Assembly: GCF_000005505.3 (NCBI RefSeq)
Contig: NC_016132.3
Location: 2,604,001 to 2,668,000, forward strand
DNA from: Brachypodium distachyon
Lineage: Eukaryota > Streptophyta > Magnoliopsida > Poales > Poaceae
Direction of reading: 5' to 3'
Length of the DNA stretch: 64,000 nt
The notes under the pieces are model-generated. The model searched no databases and was not told where the DNA came from. It saw only the letters and a list, made by a program, of their open reading frames with translations. Shown in pieces: positions 49,244-61,513 of this stretch; position 1 is the stretch's first letter, and every line of letters begins with the position of its first letter. The position numbers were made by a program, and so were the translations under genes.

Positions 49244-50842
49244 TCACAATTGTTCAGCCCTTCTTCTGCGCATCCGAGCTCCCCAGGATAGGTTCTCTTC
49301 TGAATCCTTAACGGTGCTCCTCTTCTTCAGCTCAGCAATTTGGCCTTCCCAAGATGTCCTCCATCCAGACATTTCTTCCTGCTCCTGTGGTATGGTTCAC
49401 ACAGAGAACAAGTTAGTTTTGGAAACAAAGAAAGCTCTACATATGTACTATATTTCGGAGTCAAAAGGAGCGTACAAACAACGGTTGACAACTGCCATAG
49501 ACATTGCCAAATCAGCATCATGATAAATGATATGAAATTAGATATCACCAAACGCAGTCCAGTCCTGCTATTTTCATCCTTACACGTAAGACATCACTTC
49601 TAAAAAAAATCAATTGCTCATATAATCTTAGGTATGCATGAGGTACATGAAAACGACCCCTGTTGTTTTGAAGAATATACTGCTCAATCATCACGGTGCC
49701 ACACATGCATATATGTTTTGCATTAGATGGATTCATATTCGTATGCATCTCATGTAAGGGGATAGTTTTTGTATTTTTCTAGTGTATGTTTGTCAGCAAA
49801 AGGTGATATATCAAGCATATGGAGAAGTTAAAGATGGAAAGTCAAGCACAAGGATATTGGATCATAAACTTGGAGATCTCCATTCAAGTTTTGTTCCCTA
49901 GGCGTCAAATACTTTCCAACTATTTAATCAGCCATCTTAAGGCAGACTGGACGCATTAGATGTTAAATCGTGAGTATAGAAGTGTCTAATTGAATAGGCC
50001 AGACCAGCACAGCACAACACAGCACAGAGTTGTTAAGGTATTTTTGTTAAAAAAAGCTTGGTATTGAAGATTATAGGCTAAAATGTTTCAAGGGTATTAC
50101 CATAGTACACAAGCTAAATCCTCTAGCACACAAAACTAAAGATGAGACGTGATTACTAGTAACCAGGATTTGCAATGACAAAGCCATGCTTTAACAAACT
50201 ATAATTTGCAAACGAGTTGGTTCATTCCAGTGAAAAGCTTCTCTTCCAGAAGCAATGAGCTAGATCCGAAATTGGAATTGTAAGGTGAAGTAAGCATTCT
50301 CCGGGAGTAAAATCCCAGAACGAATTACTAATCCGACTAACAAAATTGCCCGGAAGAAATCGTGAGAAGCAGATGACCATCCCAAAGAAGGAGATAAATA
50401 AATAAAGTAAAAGGGATTAGTGTGAGACCTGGTGGTGGTGGCGGGAGGCGGGGGAGAAGGCGAGGCGGCAGACGCCGCGGGCGAGGGCGCGGTCGTAGCT
50501 GCTGCGGCGGCTGGGGTCGGAGAGCGTCTCGTAGGCCTCCTGCACCTGGATGAAGCGGCGCGTGTGCTCCCCGGCGGCGCCCGGCGGCGACACGTCCGGG
50601 TGGTACTTGCGCGCCATCCGCCTGTATGCCGCCCGCACGTCCTCGAAGCTCGTCCCCTCCGCCGAGATCCCCAGCAGCTCGTAGAACGTCGGCTGCTGCT
50701 GCTGCTGCTCCGCCGTCCGCACGCCCTGCCGAGCCGTGGTTGCCCGCGCGCGCAGCAGCGTCCGCGAAGGAGGCCCGGCGGCGGGGCGCCGGAACGCGCC
50801 ACCGGAGGCGGCGGGGAAGGAAGTAGTGGTGAGGTTGGGCAT
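49244..50842 (-). CDS. DnaJ (J-domain) protein, plastid-targeted type
   Basis: A 184-residue type III J-protein, like plant chaperone DnaJ 20. Exons are 50842-50429 and 49384-49244, separated by a 1.04-kb intron. The N-terminus (about 45 residues, Arg/Ser/Ala-rich) looks like a chloroplast transit peptide. The J domain runs about residues 52-122: TFYELLGISAEGTSFEDVRA, RRMARKYHPDVSPPGAAG with the essential HPD, then FIQVQEAYETLSDPSRRSSY. The short second exon is easy to miss: EQEEMSGWRTSWEGQIAELK, then ENLSWGARMRRRRAEQL and stop. This matches the conserved tail of the family. A (CAG)n run gives five or six Gln before the J domain. It should stimulate a plastid Hsp70. Confidence 0.92.
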
Positions 50843-51362
50843 TTGGGCTTGGATGTCTCCACCAACTGCTGCTGCTCTGCCCTGATCTGGTCGGAAGCCA
50901 AGAGTGGTGCTGGATTTCTTTGCTTTTTTGAGATGGAAAGAAAGCCTTCAATTCAAGCCCTCGATCCTGCCTGCGTGGAGAAGATATGTGTCGAGTCCTT
51001 TTCCTGTCCTCCTCTTGTTGCCTTTATTGTCCTTCTTCTTCTTCTTCCTTTTCTTTTTCCTGGCTTCTATTATTTCATATATTTCAGGATTGCTCTAGCA
51101 GCACAATTTATTTTATTTTATTTTTCTTCTTCTTTTCTTCCCCAAAGAAGCCATGCACATGTGTGGTTGTAATTTTTTTGCTTTGATTTGGTTCTCACAT
51201 TTGACTGAGTGGAAAAAGAGGAGCAATAGCAGAGCTGGTGGTTATCACCATCTTCATCTTGTGACTTTTATGGTGTTTGTCTTCTTGGCGGTTTGTCTTT
51301 TGTCCACACAATAGTATATAAATACCATCCTCATTGCCACTTCCACCTAAGTAAAAGTAATA

Positions 51363-51469
51363 CTTCTGACTCATAAAAAGCGTTGCCGATTTAGTATAAA
51401 ACTTATACTAACTTAATGTAAAATGCACTTAACGTAAAATGCAAGATAGTTTTTATGGATCGGAGGAAG
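51363..51469. mobile_element. Stowaway-type MITE
   Basis: CTTCTGACTCATAAAAAG at the left and TTTTTATGGATCGGAGGAAG at the right, TA on both sides. Confidence 0.75.
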
Positions 51470-51663
51470 TACATATTTACATCCACCATCTATTTATTTA
51501 TAAAACTGTTTAAGAGTGATTCATACATGCTCCACAAAAGCATGCGTGCGTGCGTGCATATTACGACCGTGTCAAATGCTTAATCAACTTGGGGGTGGAT
51601 AGGATTTGCAATCGTAGAAACACTTACTATATACAGAAAAAGAACACTTGATAAGATGCGGAC

Positions 51664-51987
51664 ATGTTTGTATACACAGATTTGATTCTCGCCGTTAATT
51701 TCCTATGGTTGCATGTACATCAATCGGATCCGGTACCAACTTGGTTATTATCTTTGTGGGCTCTTGTAGCCGCCTCTAAACTAACACTAAACTATAGGCG
51801 TACGTACCATTTCCCTCGTGAGAAATTAACAAAGGACTATGATAAGGACGACCGGAAACAAAGGCAGCCTCTACTTAGTGCCCTCCGATGGATTGAAAGA
51901 GAAGAATTTGCTATTGTCGTTGCGATGCTCCAATCGTCCGGCGCCATTGGTTTGCTATCACTGTGTCACCTCAGGACCAAATGTTGA
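51664..51987 (+). other. 107-codon ORF, unrecognised
   Basis: An open frame starting MFVYTDLILAVNFLWLH and containing SDPVPTWLLSLWALVAASKL, which is hydrophobic, then a charged stretch (REKLTKDYDKDDRKQRQPLL) and RWIEREEFAIVVAML. The composition is protein-like, and the first half resembles the membrane part of plant DUF4220-type proteins only loosely. There are no neighbouring exons and no clear promoter. It may be a gene fragment carried by a transposon. Confidence 0.25.
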
Positions 51988-52088
51988 TCAAAATCGCAGC
52001 ATCTGAAACCAAATGGCTACCAAATACTAGTAATTCATACAAGGAACCCATTAACTCGTCAGATCCAAACAACACCTTGATACTGCTA

Positions 52089-52185
52089 CTCGATCCATAT
52101 TAATTGTCAAAATATTACATGTATCTAGGCATAGATACATCCATATTTGGGCAAAATTTGAGCCAATTAATATGGATCAAAGGAG
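52089..52185. mobile_element. Stowaway-type MITE
   Basis: CTCGATCCATATTAATTGTC at the left and CCAATTAATATGGATCAAAGGAG at the right, TA target duplications, with an internal palindromic ATGTATCTAGGCATAGATACAT. Confidence 0.82.
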
Positions 52186-53691
52186 TACTTCATTTGCTCA
52201 TCTTGTCATCTACCTCTAGTTCAACTCCACCGACCAATTTGTTCTAAAAAAACTCCACCGACCAATTTTGTTCTAAAAGAACACCACCGTCCAGTGACAC
52301 CAAAAATACCAACCTACCAATCCGTGACTCCTAAGACACCTTGTCATCTCCATCAGTTTAGCACCTAACAGTGGTCAAGACAAAGCAATAAAAGGCCAGA
52401 ACAAGGATAACTACTGCGACTTCTTAAGATACAATACAACCAAAACACTGAAATGCTAACACACTAACTTATTGAGAAACTAATGTCAAGATTTTTTTTT
52501 AATCAATAGCACAGTCCAGCGGAGACAGTATTTCTGGTGTTAACTCTTGCCAACTTTCATATAGCTTAAACCCCTTACCTCTTCTACACACAAGCAGCTT
52601 TAAAAGTTAGTGTAGCTGACTCCCCCCTCTCAAAACATGCTCCAACGGCAATCAGCTTTCAAAAAACCTGCACATGTTTTTCCAAACACAGCACCAACCA
52701 CAGCAGGTAAGAAGCAACTGGCAAAAAGTATCTCTTTGCAGAGGTATAGCTTACTAAACGGACAAACATACAAAACAGCGAAAACAAGATACAAGGAATG
52801 TTAATATTTGAAGACACGCTGCTTATCTTGGGAACTATCAAGGGAACACCCCTGGACTTTTTCCATAATTGCCTCACTTACACTGGCTTCTCAACCGGAT
52901 CCCTGTTACTCAGCAAAGAAGACAAGGAAGAAAACAAGGAAAGGAAAAGAAGATAATGAATGACATGGCACAAACATTAATTTTATGTAGACGAATTGAG
53001 CAGCAGACAAGGTAACCACAGTATATTCTGCAGCACTCATCTATATTCATCAAAGTAAAAGATTGTTAAGACCATTTTCAACATAGGGATCTATTAAGCC
53101 AACTGAACTTTTTACCATTACTGATACAGAACACGCATGATGAGAATCATACGCCCAAAAAAATACAGTACTTGAAGCAAGTTAACTCAGTATGTAGAGA
53201 AACATCTTTGGATCATTGCACCAGCCAAAGCATGCCAACTGAAATGTAACATAGCCTAGAATAGAAGGTGTTTATAGTCTTTTATAATGGACTTTACTTG
53301 AGAATGGATAAGCGCGCACTCCCTTGAATCTTCAATCGACACCACAGAATGAGCTCCTACTCTTCACGGAATCAAGAGCCTGCAACGACAAATATATGGT
53401 TGGTTTTGACCTCACTGTACTAAATCACCTTACAAGCTCCAGTGTTACATTTAGAAGTTTGCTCCAAGAAGCAAATCTTCACCAGTTAAGTTGATGAGAA
53501 ATACATTTTATAGATCAGAAGAACACTCTTGTCGGCACTCAAGTTCTCCAAAGATCTTCATATCCTGCAAATAAAACTCCTAAATCAGAAAGGAGATAAC
53601 AAACACCAGTTCAGCTATGCATCCATCAATTGAGTAGATTCCGCAATCAGCTAGCTGAATGACATGGCAGCTCAGGTAAACATTGTTAATA

Positions 53692-56600
53692 TCACATAGC
53701 AGTTTCTTTGTTGCCCCCTAAAGCATCATCTCCTTTAGGTCCGTGTTGTCCATTAATGTCAGACAAGTTAGACTCTTCATTCTTCCTCTTATCATCCTCC
53801 AAAGCAGCATCATGTCTAGACTTCTTATGACGACCATTCTCAGTATTCGGCATTTCATCTTCAGATACTGATGAACTCCTTTTATGAGCAACAACAGAAG
53901 TGTCCGCATTCTTATCTTCCACTGGTTCCTTTGCAGATCTTTCATCTTTGCTACCTCTATTACCTCTAACAGACCTTTTCTTGTCATCATGCATCTCAGA
54001 TTTTTTGTCATCCTTTTTATCACTGCTACGATGTTTTCTCTCTTGAGATCTGGATCTTGAATGCCTGCTACGACGAGAAGAGTGATGGTCACGTGTTGGT
54101 GATGATTTGCTTCCTTTATGATGTCGCGGTGACCTTGAACCAGCACGAGCTGACCTTCTTGATTTTGATGATCTTAAACTTTCTTCTTCCCTGTGCCGCT
54201 TTGGTGAGCGAGAATCAGCTCTTGATGACTTCTTATACCTCGGACTTATACTTTTGCTCCTGTTCCTCCTTGAACTAGAGGAATAATGATCACGAGAACG
54301 GTCAGTCTCTCTTCTCCTAGACCGGCTGTACTTGTCGCTGTCATCCCTATGTGATCGTTCGCTGCCATACTTCGAGTGGTGAGATCTTGACGGAGACCGC
54401 GATCGGTGCTCCCGGGAGCGTCTAACAGGGGGAGAGTAGGAGTGGTCCCGCCTACTCCGACGGTACTTGATAGGTGATCTTGACCGAGATTTGGATCTAC
54501 GAGAAGGGGGTGATGGTGACCTGTAAAGCAAATAAACTGGTCAGGGTTCCTTCTGCAGTTAAACCAAAAGAAGTGCTGCTGCTACTTCCTACTTAGAGAT
54601 ATCTCTCATTATATTCCAAAAATTCCACGAATCAACAGATCTATAAACAGAAATGGTGAAATATCCAACAAATATCAGAACAGCATGTCCCAAACTAAAG
54701 CTATCTCTTCAATTCTAACAAGTGCCAAGTAAAATGTGGTCCTAATATCATAATGTAGAAGTAGACCGGAAAAAAAAGGTACATGGTCTATCTGTTAACA
54801 AAATAAGGAAAAGGTTGTCACAAATATATGTAACATCCAAAGAGCCAAACAATACCTCGACTTCCCTTTGGCATCATTTTCTTCCACATTTTCCCCGCCA
54901 AAGCCCTCTGCTTTCAACTTCCTGCTTATCTCAGCAGCCCTTGCTGCTGCTGCTTCAGTGGCAGATTTCATAGTGGCAGCACGTGCAGCTGCCTGTTGAG
55001 TTGCTATTGACTGCTGCATCATCAGTGCCTGCTGGAATTGCATCTGTTGCAACTGAACGGCTTGCTGCATCATCATAGGCAAATTACTATTTGCCAGATT
55101 AGTCTTTGGAGGGAGAGTTTTAGCCATCTCCACGTTCAAGGGTCGACCACCGACATCCATGTTATTGAGCGCCAATGCCGCAGTTGCTTCTTCGGGTTTG
55201 GAGTACTCTACATAAGCAGTTTGCTTTGTCTCTGTGATGGTACAATCAACAACTTTGCCACAGTACCCAAATAGCTGCTTAAGATGTTCCACCGTAAGAA
55301 GCAGGCTCAGGTTGCTAATCTGCACCATTTTCTTCAGTGCCTCAGCTTTATCCACCGAACCTACAAGAATGCAACATGCACGTGAGCGGCAAGACTAGAA
55401 ACAGAAAATCAATGTTCAAGTGCATACACCAACTCAGAAAAGCATGCATATATATACAACATCTTCAGTAAAACTTAAGGCAACAGAATGGTAAGTAAGC
55501 AACTTAGGTTAACAAAATAGAAAGTTCCTAGGTACACTAGCTAAGCAATGTAATGTTAAGGTAAGCACCTCTTATACAGAAAAGCAGTAAAAAACTTGTT
55601 AGGTACATTATTGATTTCAACTTGGTCAGGAAGAACACTGCAGCATCAGTCAAACACCTGGTACTATACTAGAGCATACATGTGCATGATGAGAGAATTT
55701 GTTAAATACTGGGAGATGCTACCTGTAGACTGTGCGGCGGCTTTGGAATCAGCTTGCATCTGCGCAGCAGCGTGTGCCTGAAGTGCCTGGGCAGCCATGA
55801 TGGCCTGAGCAGCTGCCATGGCTGCGGCAGAGGGTGCCATGGGAGCATGGCTGAGCGCACCCACAGATGAAGTAGCAGCCATGACAGACATGAGCAGCTG
55901 CTGCGGCGGGTGGCTGAACTTGCAGTCCGTTCCCTTCGTGCACTTCCCATTGATGTGTTCCCGGCAAATCTCCCCCAGCGAGGCGCCAACCCCGGGCAGG
56001 ACGACTCCACCAGAGGAGCCAGTAGAGGCGCCAGGGATGAGGCCGAGCAAGCTGGGGAAAGAACCGGGCATGGAGCCTGCGTAGTTCGGCATGTTGGGCA
56101 TGGTCTGGTTGACCATATTGGGGTAGGCTGATGAGGCGGCCGGGAGCGTGGTGGGGAACGTAGTGGTGGCAGCGGTTGCTGCGCTGAAGAAGACGGGGAA
56201 GGGGCTCCCCATGATGGGCGAGCCGTCGAGGTCGACATGGACCATGTAGTTGCCGCGCTTGGGGACCGCGTAGGTGACGGCGTAGGACCCTTCGCCGTTG
56301 TCCTTGACGACGCCATCGAGGTCGTCGCCGCCGACGCCGGCGGCGGGGGAGATGCGGACGCGGACGCGCGCGCCGCCGGTGGAGACCCTGCGCCCGTCGC
56401 GGTCCTTCCCGACGACGGTGAAGGTGGCCGGGGCGCCAGCAGAGCCACCGGCGATGCCAGGGCCGGCGGCGGAGGACTTGGAGGAGTCGACGGGGCCGGG
56501 AGGGGCGCGGGGGCGGTCGTCGTCGTCGTCGTCGGAGTCGGCGTCGCGGTCGAAGGCTTGCTCAGCGGGGGAGGAAGGCTTGTACTCGAGGTGGTGGTGG

Positions 56601-56749
56601 TCCAGGTCGCCGTCCTGGGGCTGGTCGGACGCGGAGAGGGCCCTGAAGGTGGCGTCGAAGGCGGCCTTGGCGGCGGCGGCGGTGTCGGCCTCGGACTTGA
56701 GCTTGGCCTCCTCCGCCTGGCGGACCCAGATGGGCTTGGGCGCCGCCAT
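53692..56749 (-). CDS. Ig-fold (filamin-type), CCCH, RRM and RS-domain RNA-binding protein
   Basis: A 786-residue nuclear RNA-binding protein. Exons are 56749-55723, 55360-54856 and 54520-53692. Domain order: N-terminal acidic region; an Ig E-set/filamin-like repeat at about residues 105-192 (ATFTVVGKDRDGRRVSTGGA to GSPIMGSPFPVFF); a CCCH zinc finger with C-x7-C-x5-C-x3-H spacing (CREHINGKCTKGTDCKFSH); an Ala/Gln-rich stretch; an RRM (VQISNLSLLLTVEHLKQLF, TAYVEYSKPEEATAAL, GRPLNVEMAK); a second Ala/Gln-rich helix; then a long Arg/Ser domain from SPSPPSRRSKSRSRSP on. RS domains mark splicing regulators. The architecture matches Arabidopsis At3g23900 (IRR), reported to control splicing of defence transcripts, and a rice gene at the same locus. 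The three exons join without phase conflict. The divergent neighbour is about 1.9 kb away. Confidence 0.93.
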
Positions 56750-57099
56750 GGATCGGGACGGCGGCAGAGAGCTAAGGCTAAGCTAGGGTTTCGTGCTTCG
56801 CGGAGAAGAAGGAAGGAAGAGGAGGAGATGCAGCCGAGCCAAGCCGAGAAAGATTAGATTTTACGGACGGAAGGAATCAAAAAGGATGACGGCGAATAAT
56901 ACCGCCAACGTCTTGGGCCGGCCTACATGGGCTTTTATTCCTGCTATTCCTTCTTCTTTTTCAGAGAGAGATGAGCTGGGGATTAAATCCTTACCTCGAT
57001 ATATTCCCGAAGGATGTCCGAGAGACAATACCTTCTGTCAGAGCAAGGAACACCGAGAAAAATAGAAAAACCAAGTACATGATGACACGACAATGGAAA

Positions 57100-58200
57100 A
57101 AAAACAAAACAATACATCAGTTAAGTCGTCTCCGAAAGATTCGGTATGCAGCAAAGGTTATGATATAATCAGATAACCAGACAATAATCACAGAAAGGAA
57201 CTATCAATGGCCACATAGATGCCTTGCGACAGCATAGAAGGCTGGAAGCAAAACACAGAGCCACAACGTTTGAGCCGGCTCCGAACAGCCCCGAAGACCG
57301 GCAAGAAAAACAGCTGAGATTATCCCCGTTCAAAAGCCGCACTATCGCCAACTCACGGGTGAGGTGGGTGGCGAGGCAGAGGAGAAGAATCAAGTTCATC
57401 GATAAAAAATGAAGATCGTCACAGGAAGGAGGTTATATCCTGATGGAGGTGTGGAGAGAAGCGATGAAGTAACACAATCGAATAGAGTGCTGCTAGCCTG
57501 CTAATGATGTTACCGAGGCAACAACAACACGGCGCACATGGTTCCCTCGTGCTCCTCGTGGGTTGATGGCGGCGCGCCAACGACGAAGTGGAAGACTGGC
57601 TGGAGGTGGAGGCAAGGCAGGCGGCAAACCTCCACCTAGATCTTGCCCGGCAGACGCCAGATCCAGGGAAGAGAGCCTTGGAGTGGGTTGGCTGCGCGCC
57701 GACGATGAAGGGGAGGAGTGGCTGGAGGTGGAGGCAAGACAGGCGGCGAACCTCCGCCCAGATCTTGCCCGACAGACGCCAGATCCAAGGAAGATGGGCT
57801 TGGAGTGGGTCAGCAACAGCCACGACGATGACCGACGATGGCAAGGGAGACCGTCAGGTCCGGGCCATGAAGGGCGACTCCGTGCGGATCTGGGCCCGGA
57901 TCTCCGCCACAGAGAGGATCCGTTGTCCCGCAATGATGGGGGGGTGAGGGGCGGAGAAGGCAGGGAGCGAAAGCGGCGAGAAGCCAACCACCGACGGCAG
58001 GGAGCAGGGAGGAGGGGAGAGCGGCCGGCGGCGGTAGGGTGGAGTTCGCCGCCTGTGTCGCCTATTGGGAGCGACGTGGGGTTCAACGTTTTCTGGTTCA
58101 AAGGGGTAGTCTGTGGTTTTCCTTATCTGTTATTCCTTATATTGTTTGTGAGGACCCTTTGTTGATCTTAAAGATTTGCTACTAGTGTTCGGTTGAGGTC
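57100..58200. other. Transposon-like GC-rich region
   Basis: Overlapping Arg/Gly/Ser-rich ORFs on both strands (to about 200 codons) around an internal tandem repeat. There is no domain and no splice structure. It looks like non-coding transposon sequence. Confidence 0.35.
57592..57830. repeat. Two-copy tandem repeat, about 120 bases
   Basis: The unit begins TGGCTGGAGGTGGAGGCAAG and contains AGATCTTGCCCGNCAGACGC and CCTTGGAGTGGGT. The copies start at about 57597 and 57719 and differ by about 10%. Confidence 0.85.
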
Positions 58201-58671
58201 ATGTAGGGTAATGGAATGAAAGTTCCAATCATTTGGGATAATCTCGTGTTTAGTTTTAAGAATAAAAAAAACTGAAATATAACCATTTGGTTCATCAAAA
58301 ATGAATATTTTTCTAATATGTCTAACAATCTCATTTGTCCAAAATAGTAAGAATGGTTTGGTTTCAAGCGTTCTTGTTTCCTAAAATATACCGAGAACGG
58401 AACCGTTTCATTCCTTTTGTAGAATCACGTACTAAAAAGCACATGATTACGGCCCCTGTAATTCAAACAAGCTCTTAGAAAAGCAAGTTAGCATTAGTGA
58501 ATAGAATTCTTAAAAGTTACGTATACATATAGTCTTTGATTTTTTATTTGGAATTGTATAATCTTTGACTGAACCTAACTATATTTGGTTGCACTTAAGA
58601 AAATAAATAGAAGGCAGCTTATTTTCAAAACAAAATCTCCCGTCCCAAATCACCTCAAGCCGCCGTCAGCC

Positions 58672-60996
58672 ATGGCGCCGCCGCAGCACGACCCCCGCCG
58701 CCCCTACAAGCGAGCCGCGATCTCCGACCAGCAGCGCCGCCGCGACTTCGCCCTCCAGACCCAATCCGCCCGACGCGCCGACGCCCAGGCACGCGCGCGC
58801 AGCCTCGCCAACTCCCTCCTGTCCCCCTCATACCCCCCTGTCGACCAAGCGCCAGCCTCCCCCGAGGCCAACCACGATGACCGCAGCCACGAGCCCGCCG
58901 TCAACGAAGTCGCCACGGCCGCAGCCAAGCTCCGCGGCCCCGAGGGGCGGCGCTGGTTCGCCTGCCAAATCATGCTCCCGGAGTGGATGGTCGACGCCCC
59001 TCCCCACCTCGCCCGCGACTGGTAATTCGTCCCCCCTCCTTCATATCGATTTTATTAGATTTCGCATAAAGATTTCCCTGGATATGGATATGAATAGGCA
59101 TACCCTTGTTAGCTGTTCATTCTCATCATGGCAGCAAACTTTGTGTCTATCTTGTAGCTAGTTTACAGTTGAATGCATCTTAGCCTACTGTTGCTAAAAA
59201 TAGCACTAGTACTGCACTGGCAAGTCAAGTTGCAAATGAAGAAGGGATCGACATGGCTTCAACATTTTTTTTAAAGGTGACTTCAACACTTTTTTTTATT
59301 CTGCATGTAGGAATGTCTGTGCCAGGCCTGCCGGCCAACGCTGCCTGGTCGTGTCGACTAACGGCATCACAGTTAGCAGGCTCCGTAACGGAACCGTTCT
59401 TCACCGGTTCCCTTCCGCCCTGCCCAACGGATCGAAGAGAGGGATCTCTGGCCCTGCAAGTTCCTACTCAATCCTTGATTGCATATTTCATGAGGTAACC
59501 AAGCAAACGGTTTTTTATTTTGAGGGCACTGGCTGCTTGATTGATCCTGTATTTGCTTGCTTTTAGGTCTGGTTCTAATGTTTGTGTTTTGTGCCACAGC
59601 CTGATGAAACATACTATATTGTTGATATGATTTGTTGGCGAGGCTATTCGCTATATGATTGCACTGCTGAGTTCAGATTTTTCTGGATTAACTCCAAGCT
59701 CACAGAGACTTCTGCTGGTGACCCTCCATCGACGTACCATCGGTATAGATTCTGTGCCGTCCCTATGTATGAGTCCACACTTGAGGGTCTTCAAGCAGCA
59801 TATTCGGGAAGCACACCTTATGTCAAAGATGGTTTGCTGTTTTACAACAAGTAACTTCTGTTTCCAGATCTTTATTAACATGTTCTTGATAGGCATGCCT
59901 CATGTTTGGTTTGCCCCATCGTATTATAAGAATTAGCTGATTTTTTTTCTATTATCAGGCATGCACATTATCAAACTGGAATCACACCCCTCACACTAGT
60001 ATGGAAAGATGAGGCTTGTAGCCAATACGTTCTTGACACGGACAGCGAGGGACAAGTTCCAACTGAGCAGCACGTAAGTTCCTTTCTCTGTTACGCCTGC
60101 TCATATCGTAGCTGGTTAGATTACTTTAAAAATATGAAAATATTGTTAACTCTTGTGCCTGCTACCATTTCCCTCTATCCCTTAATAATTTTTACTGGCC
60201 TTTCTTTCGTCATTTATTATCAGGTTGTGTTGGAGCTGCAAGAGGATGGAAAGCTAATTACTTCTGATGACCCTCCAATTATATTTGGTACCTTGAATAG
60301 CGAGTTTATCCAGAAGGTACTATTTTGAAACGCAGCTTATGTCCACAAAATAGGAATAATTATCATGCTGGATCCATATCTCAGTGTTGTTATGGTTGAA
60401 ATAAACTTTAGTTTTGCATATGTGCGTTACCTACCGTTTCTTGATGGATTGTGCTCAAAGCATCATGTTGATGATTTGTTATGACCATAGTAACTGGTTC
60501 ACATGCATGCTCGTTTTTAATGCTGTTGCAGCGTTGTATTTTGTAGATGCTTCGTGCTCTTTCTCCTTTGCCTTCACCTGTCTTCTATTTACCTTATCTG
60601 AATATGTTTTAATCATAAACATACTCTTTTATGATTGTGCTTTGTGCAGTCAAACCTGCGGCCAGGGAACCTAGTTCGCTTCAGCGTAAGAGATGAAAGT
60701 GTCAAACTTGTGGATGGAAAGATGGAGATTGGTGAACTGCAATTTGCTGGAAAGCTGAATCGTTCTCGTACTTTTGCTGACAGCCATTCCAAAGTAAATA
60801 CCTATGTTCTTATTTTCATCCACTGATTCAAACAATGCTCATATTCATCACATGTACCTATGTTCGTATTTTCTGTGTTCAGGTTCTGTTCCAGTATGCT
60901 GCAAGGCATGCTCCTCTGAGAATTGAGGATCTAGTAGCCTCTGTTCAATCAAACAGTATGGAGCTTGAATCTACAGATGTTGAGATGCAAGATTGA
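58672..60996 (+). CDS. SNUPN: Snurportin-1 (m3G-cap snRNP import adaptor)
   Basis: A 416-residue homologue of snurportin-1, which binds the trimethylguanosine cap of U snRNPs and importin beta for nuclear import. Exons: 58672-59021, 59311-59494, 59600-59850, 59959-60073, 60224-60316, 60650-60793, 60883-60996. The basic N-terminus (RRPYKRAAISDQQRRRDFAL) resembles the importin-beta-binding region. The cap-binding domain is clear: CQIMLPEWMVDAPPHLARDW, then RPAGQRCLVVSTNGITVSRL, RFPSALPNG, YSILDCIFHEPDETYYIVDM, CWRGYSLYDCTAEFRFFWI and KDGLLFYNKHAHYQTGITPL. These align with animal snurportin. The plant protein continues with about 115 residues (NLRPGNLVRFSV, then HAPLRIEDLVASVQSNSMEL) that I do not recall from the animal protein. 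Intron phases are consistent throughout. Confidence 0.93.
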
Positions 60997-61513
60997 GGTG
61001 AATGAGCACTAGTTTATCTAAGTTTTTTCCACATAGTGAATTCTTGTGTTGATTAGCTGCCCTCTTCCGCAAGTTTTCCGTGTTTTTCACTTTTTCATCC
61101 ATGTGTAAATGGCAGTCATTCAAGGCTGAGGGTTCTGGTGTTGACTGGAACCATATTAGGATGAAATAGATGCAAACATGACCCAGGTCCGTCTCACTCT
61201 CTCATTTATGTGCCGTTGAGCTAGACGCTTTTTGTGCATCCTTTTTCTAGAATCACTCGATACAATACGATCATTTTCGGTGGAATTTCAGTACAAGGAT
61301 TTTGATCCACATGTTCCTGCTTTTAGGAAACCTGATGATAACAATTAACAAGTCATGATTATACAAGGCCTTGAAATAACCAAGTCTTGTGCCTTTAACC
61401 TGATCAGTTGTTAACTGCTCTAGCATACAAGATAATAATAGCTTCAAAATCAGATAGTTTCATCTGTAAATAACACATTCTTGTGCGCACTTGACAGGAG
61501 TAAGTTGTGGAAT
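60997..61513. other. Intergenic, convergent 3' ends
   Basis: 3' UTRs of snurportin (plus) and enolase-phosphatase (minus). Nothing else is seen. Confidence 0.5.

Larger units (their letters stand above)
50843..53691. other. Intergenic with MITEs, DnaJ promoter
   Basis: A T/C-rich stretch at 51000-51190 lies upstream of DnaJ. Two Stowaway elements are listed separately. Bases 53300-53690 are probably spliced or UTR sequence of the RRM gene. No well-supported gene. Confidence 0.45.

Noticed and set aside
57563..58165. 200-codon plus-strand frame
   Set aside because: Built on a two-copy tandem repeat, Arg/Gly-rich, with mirror frames on the other strand; transposon-like.
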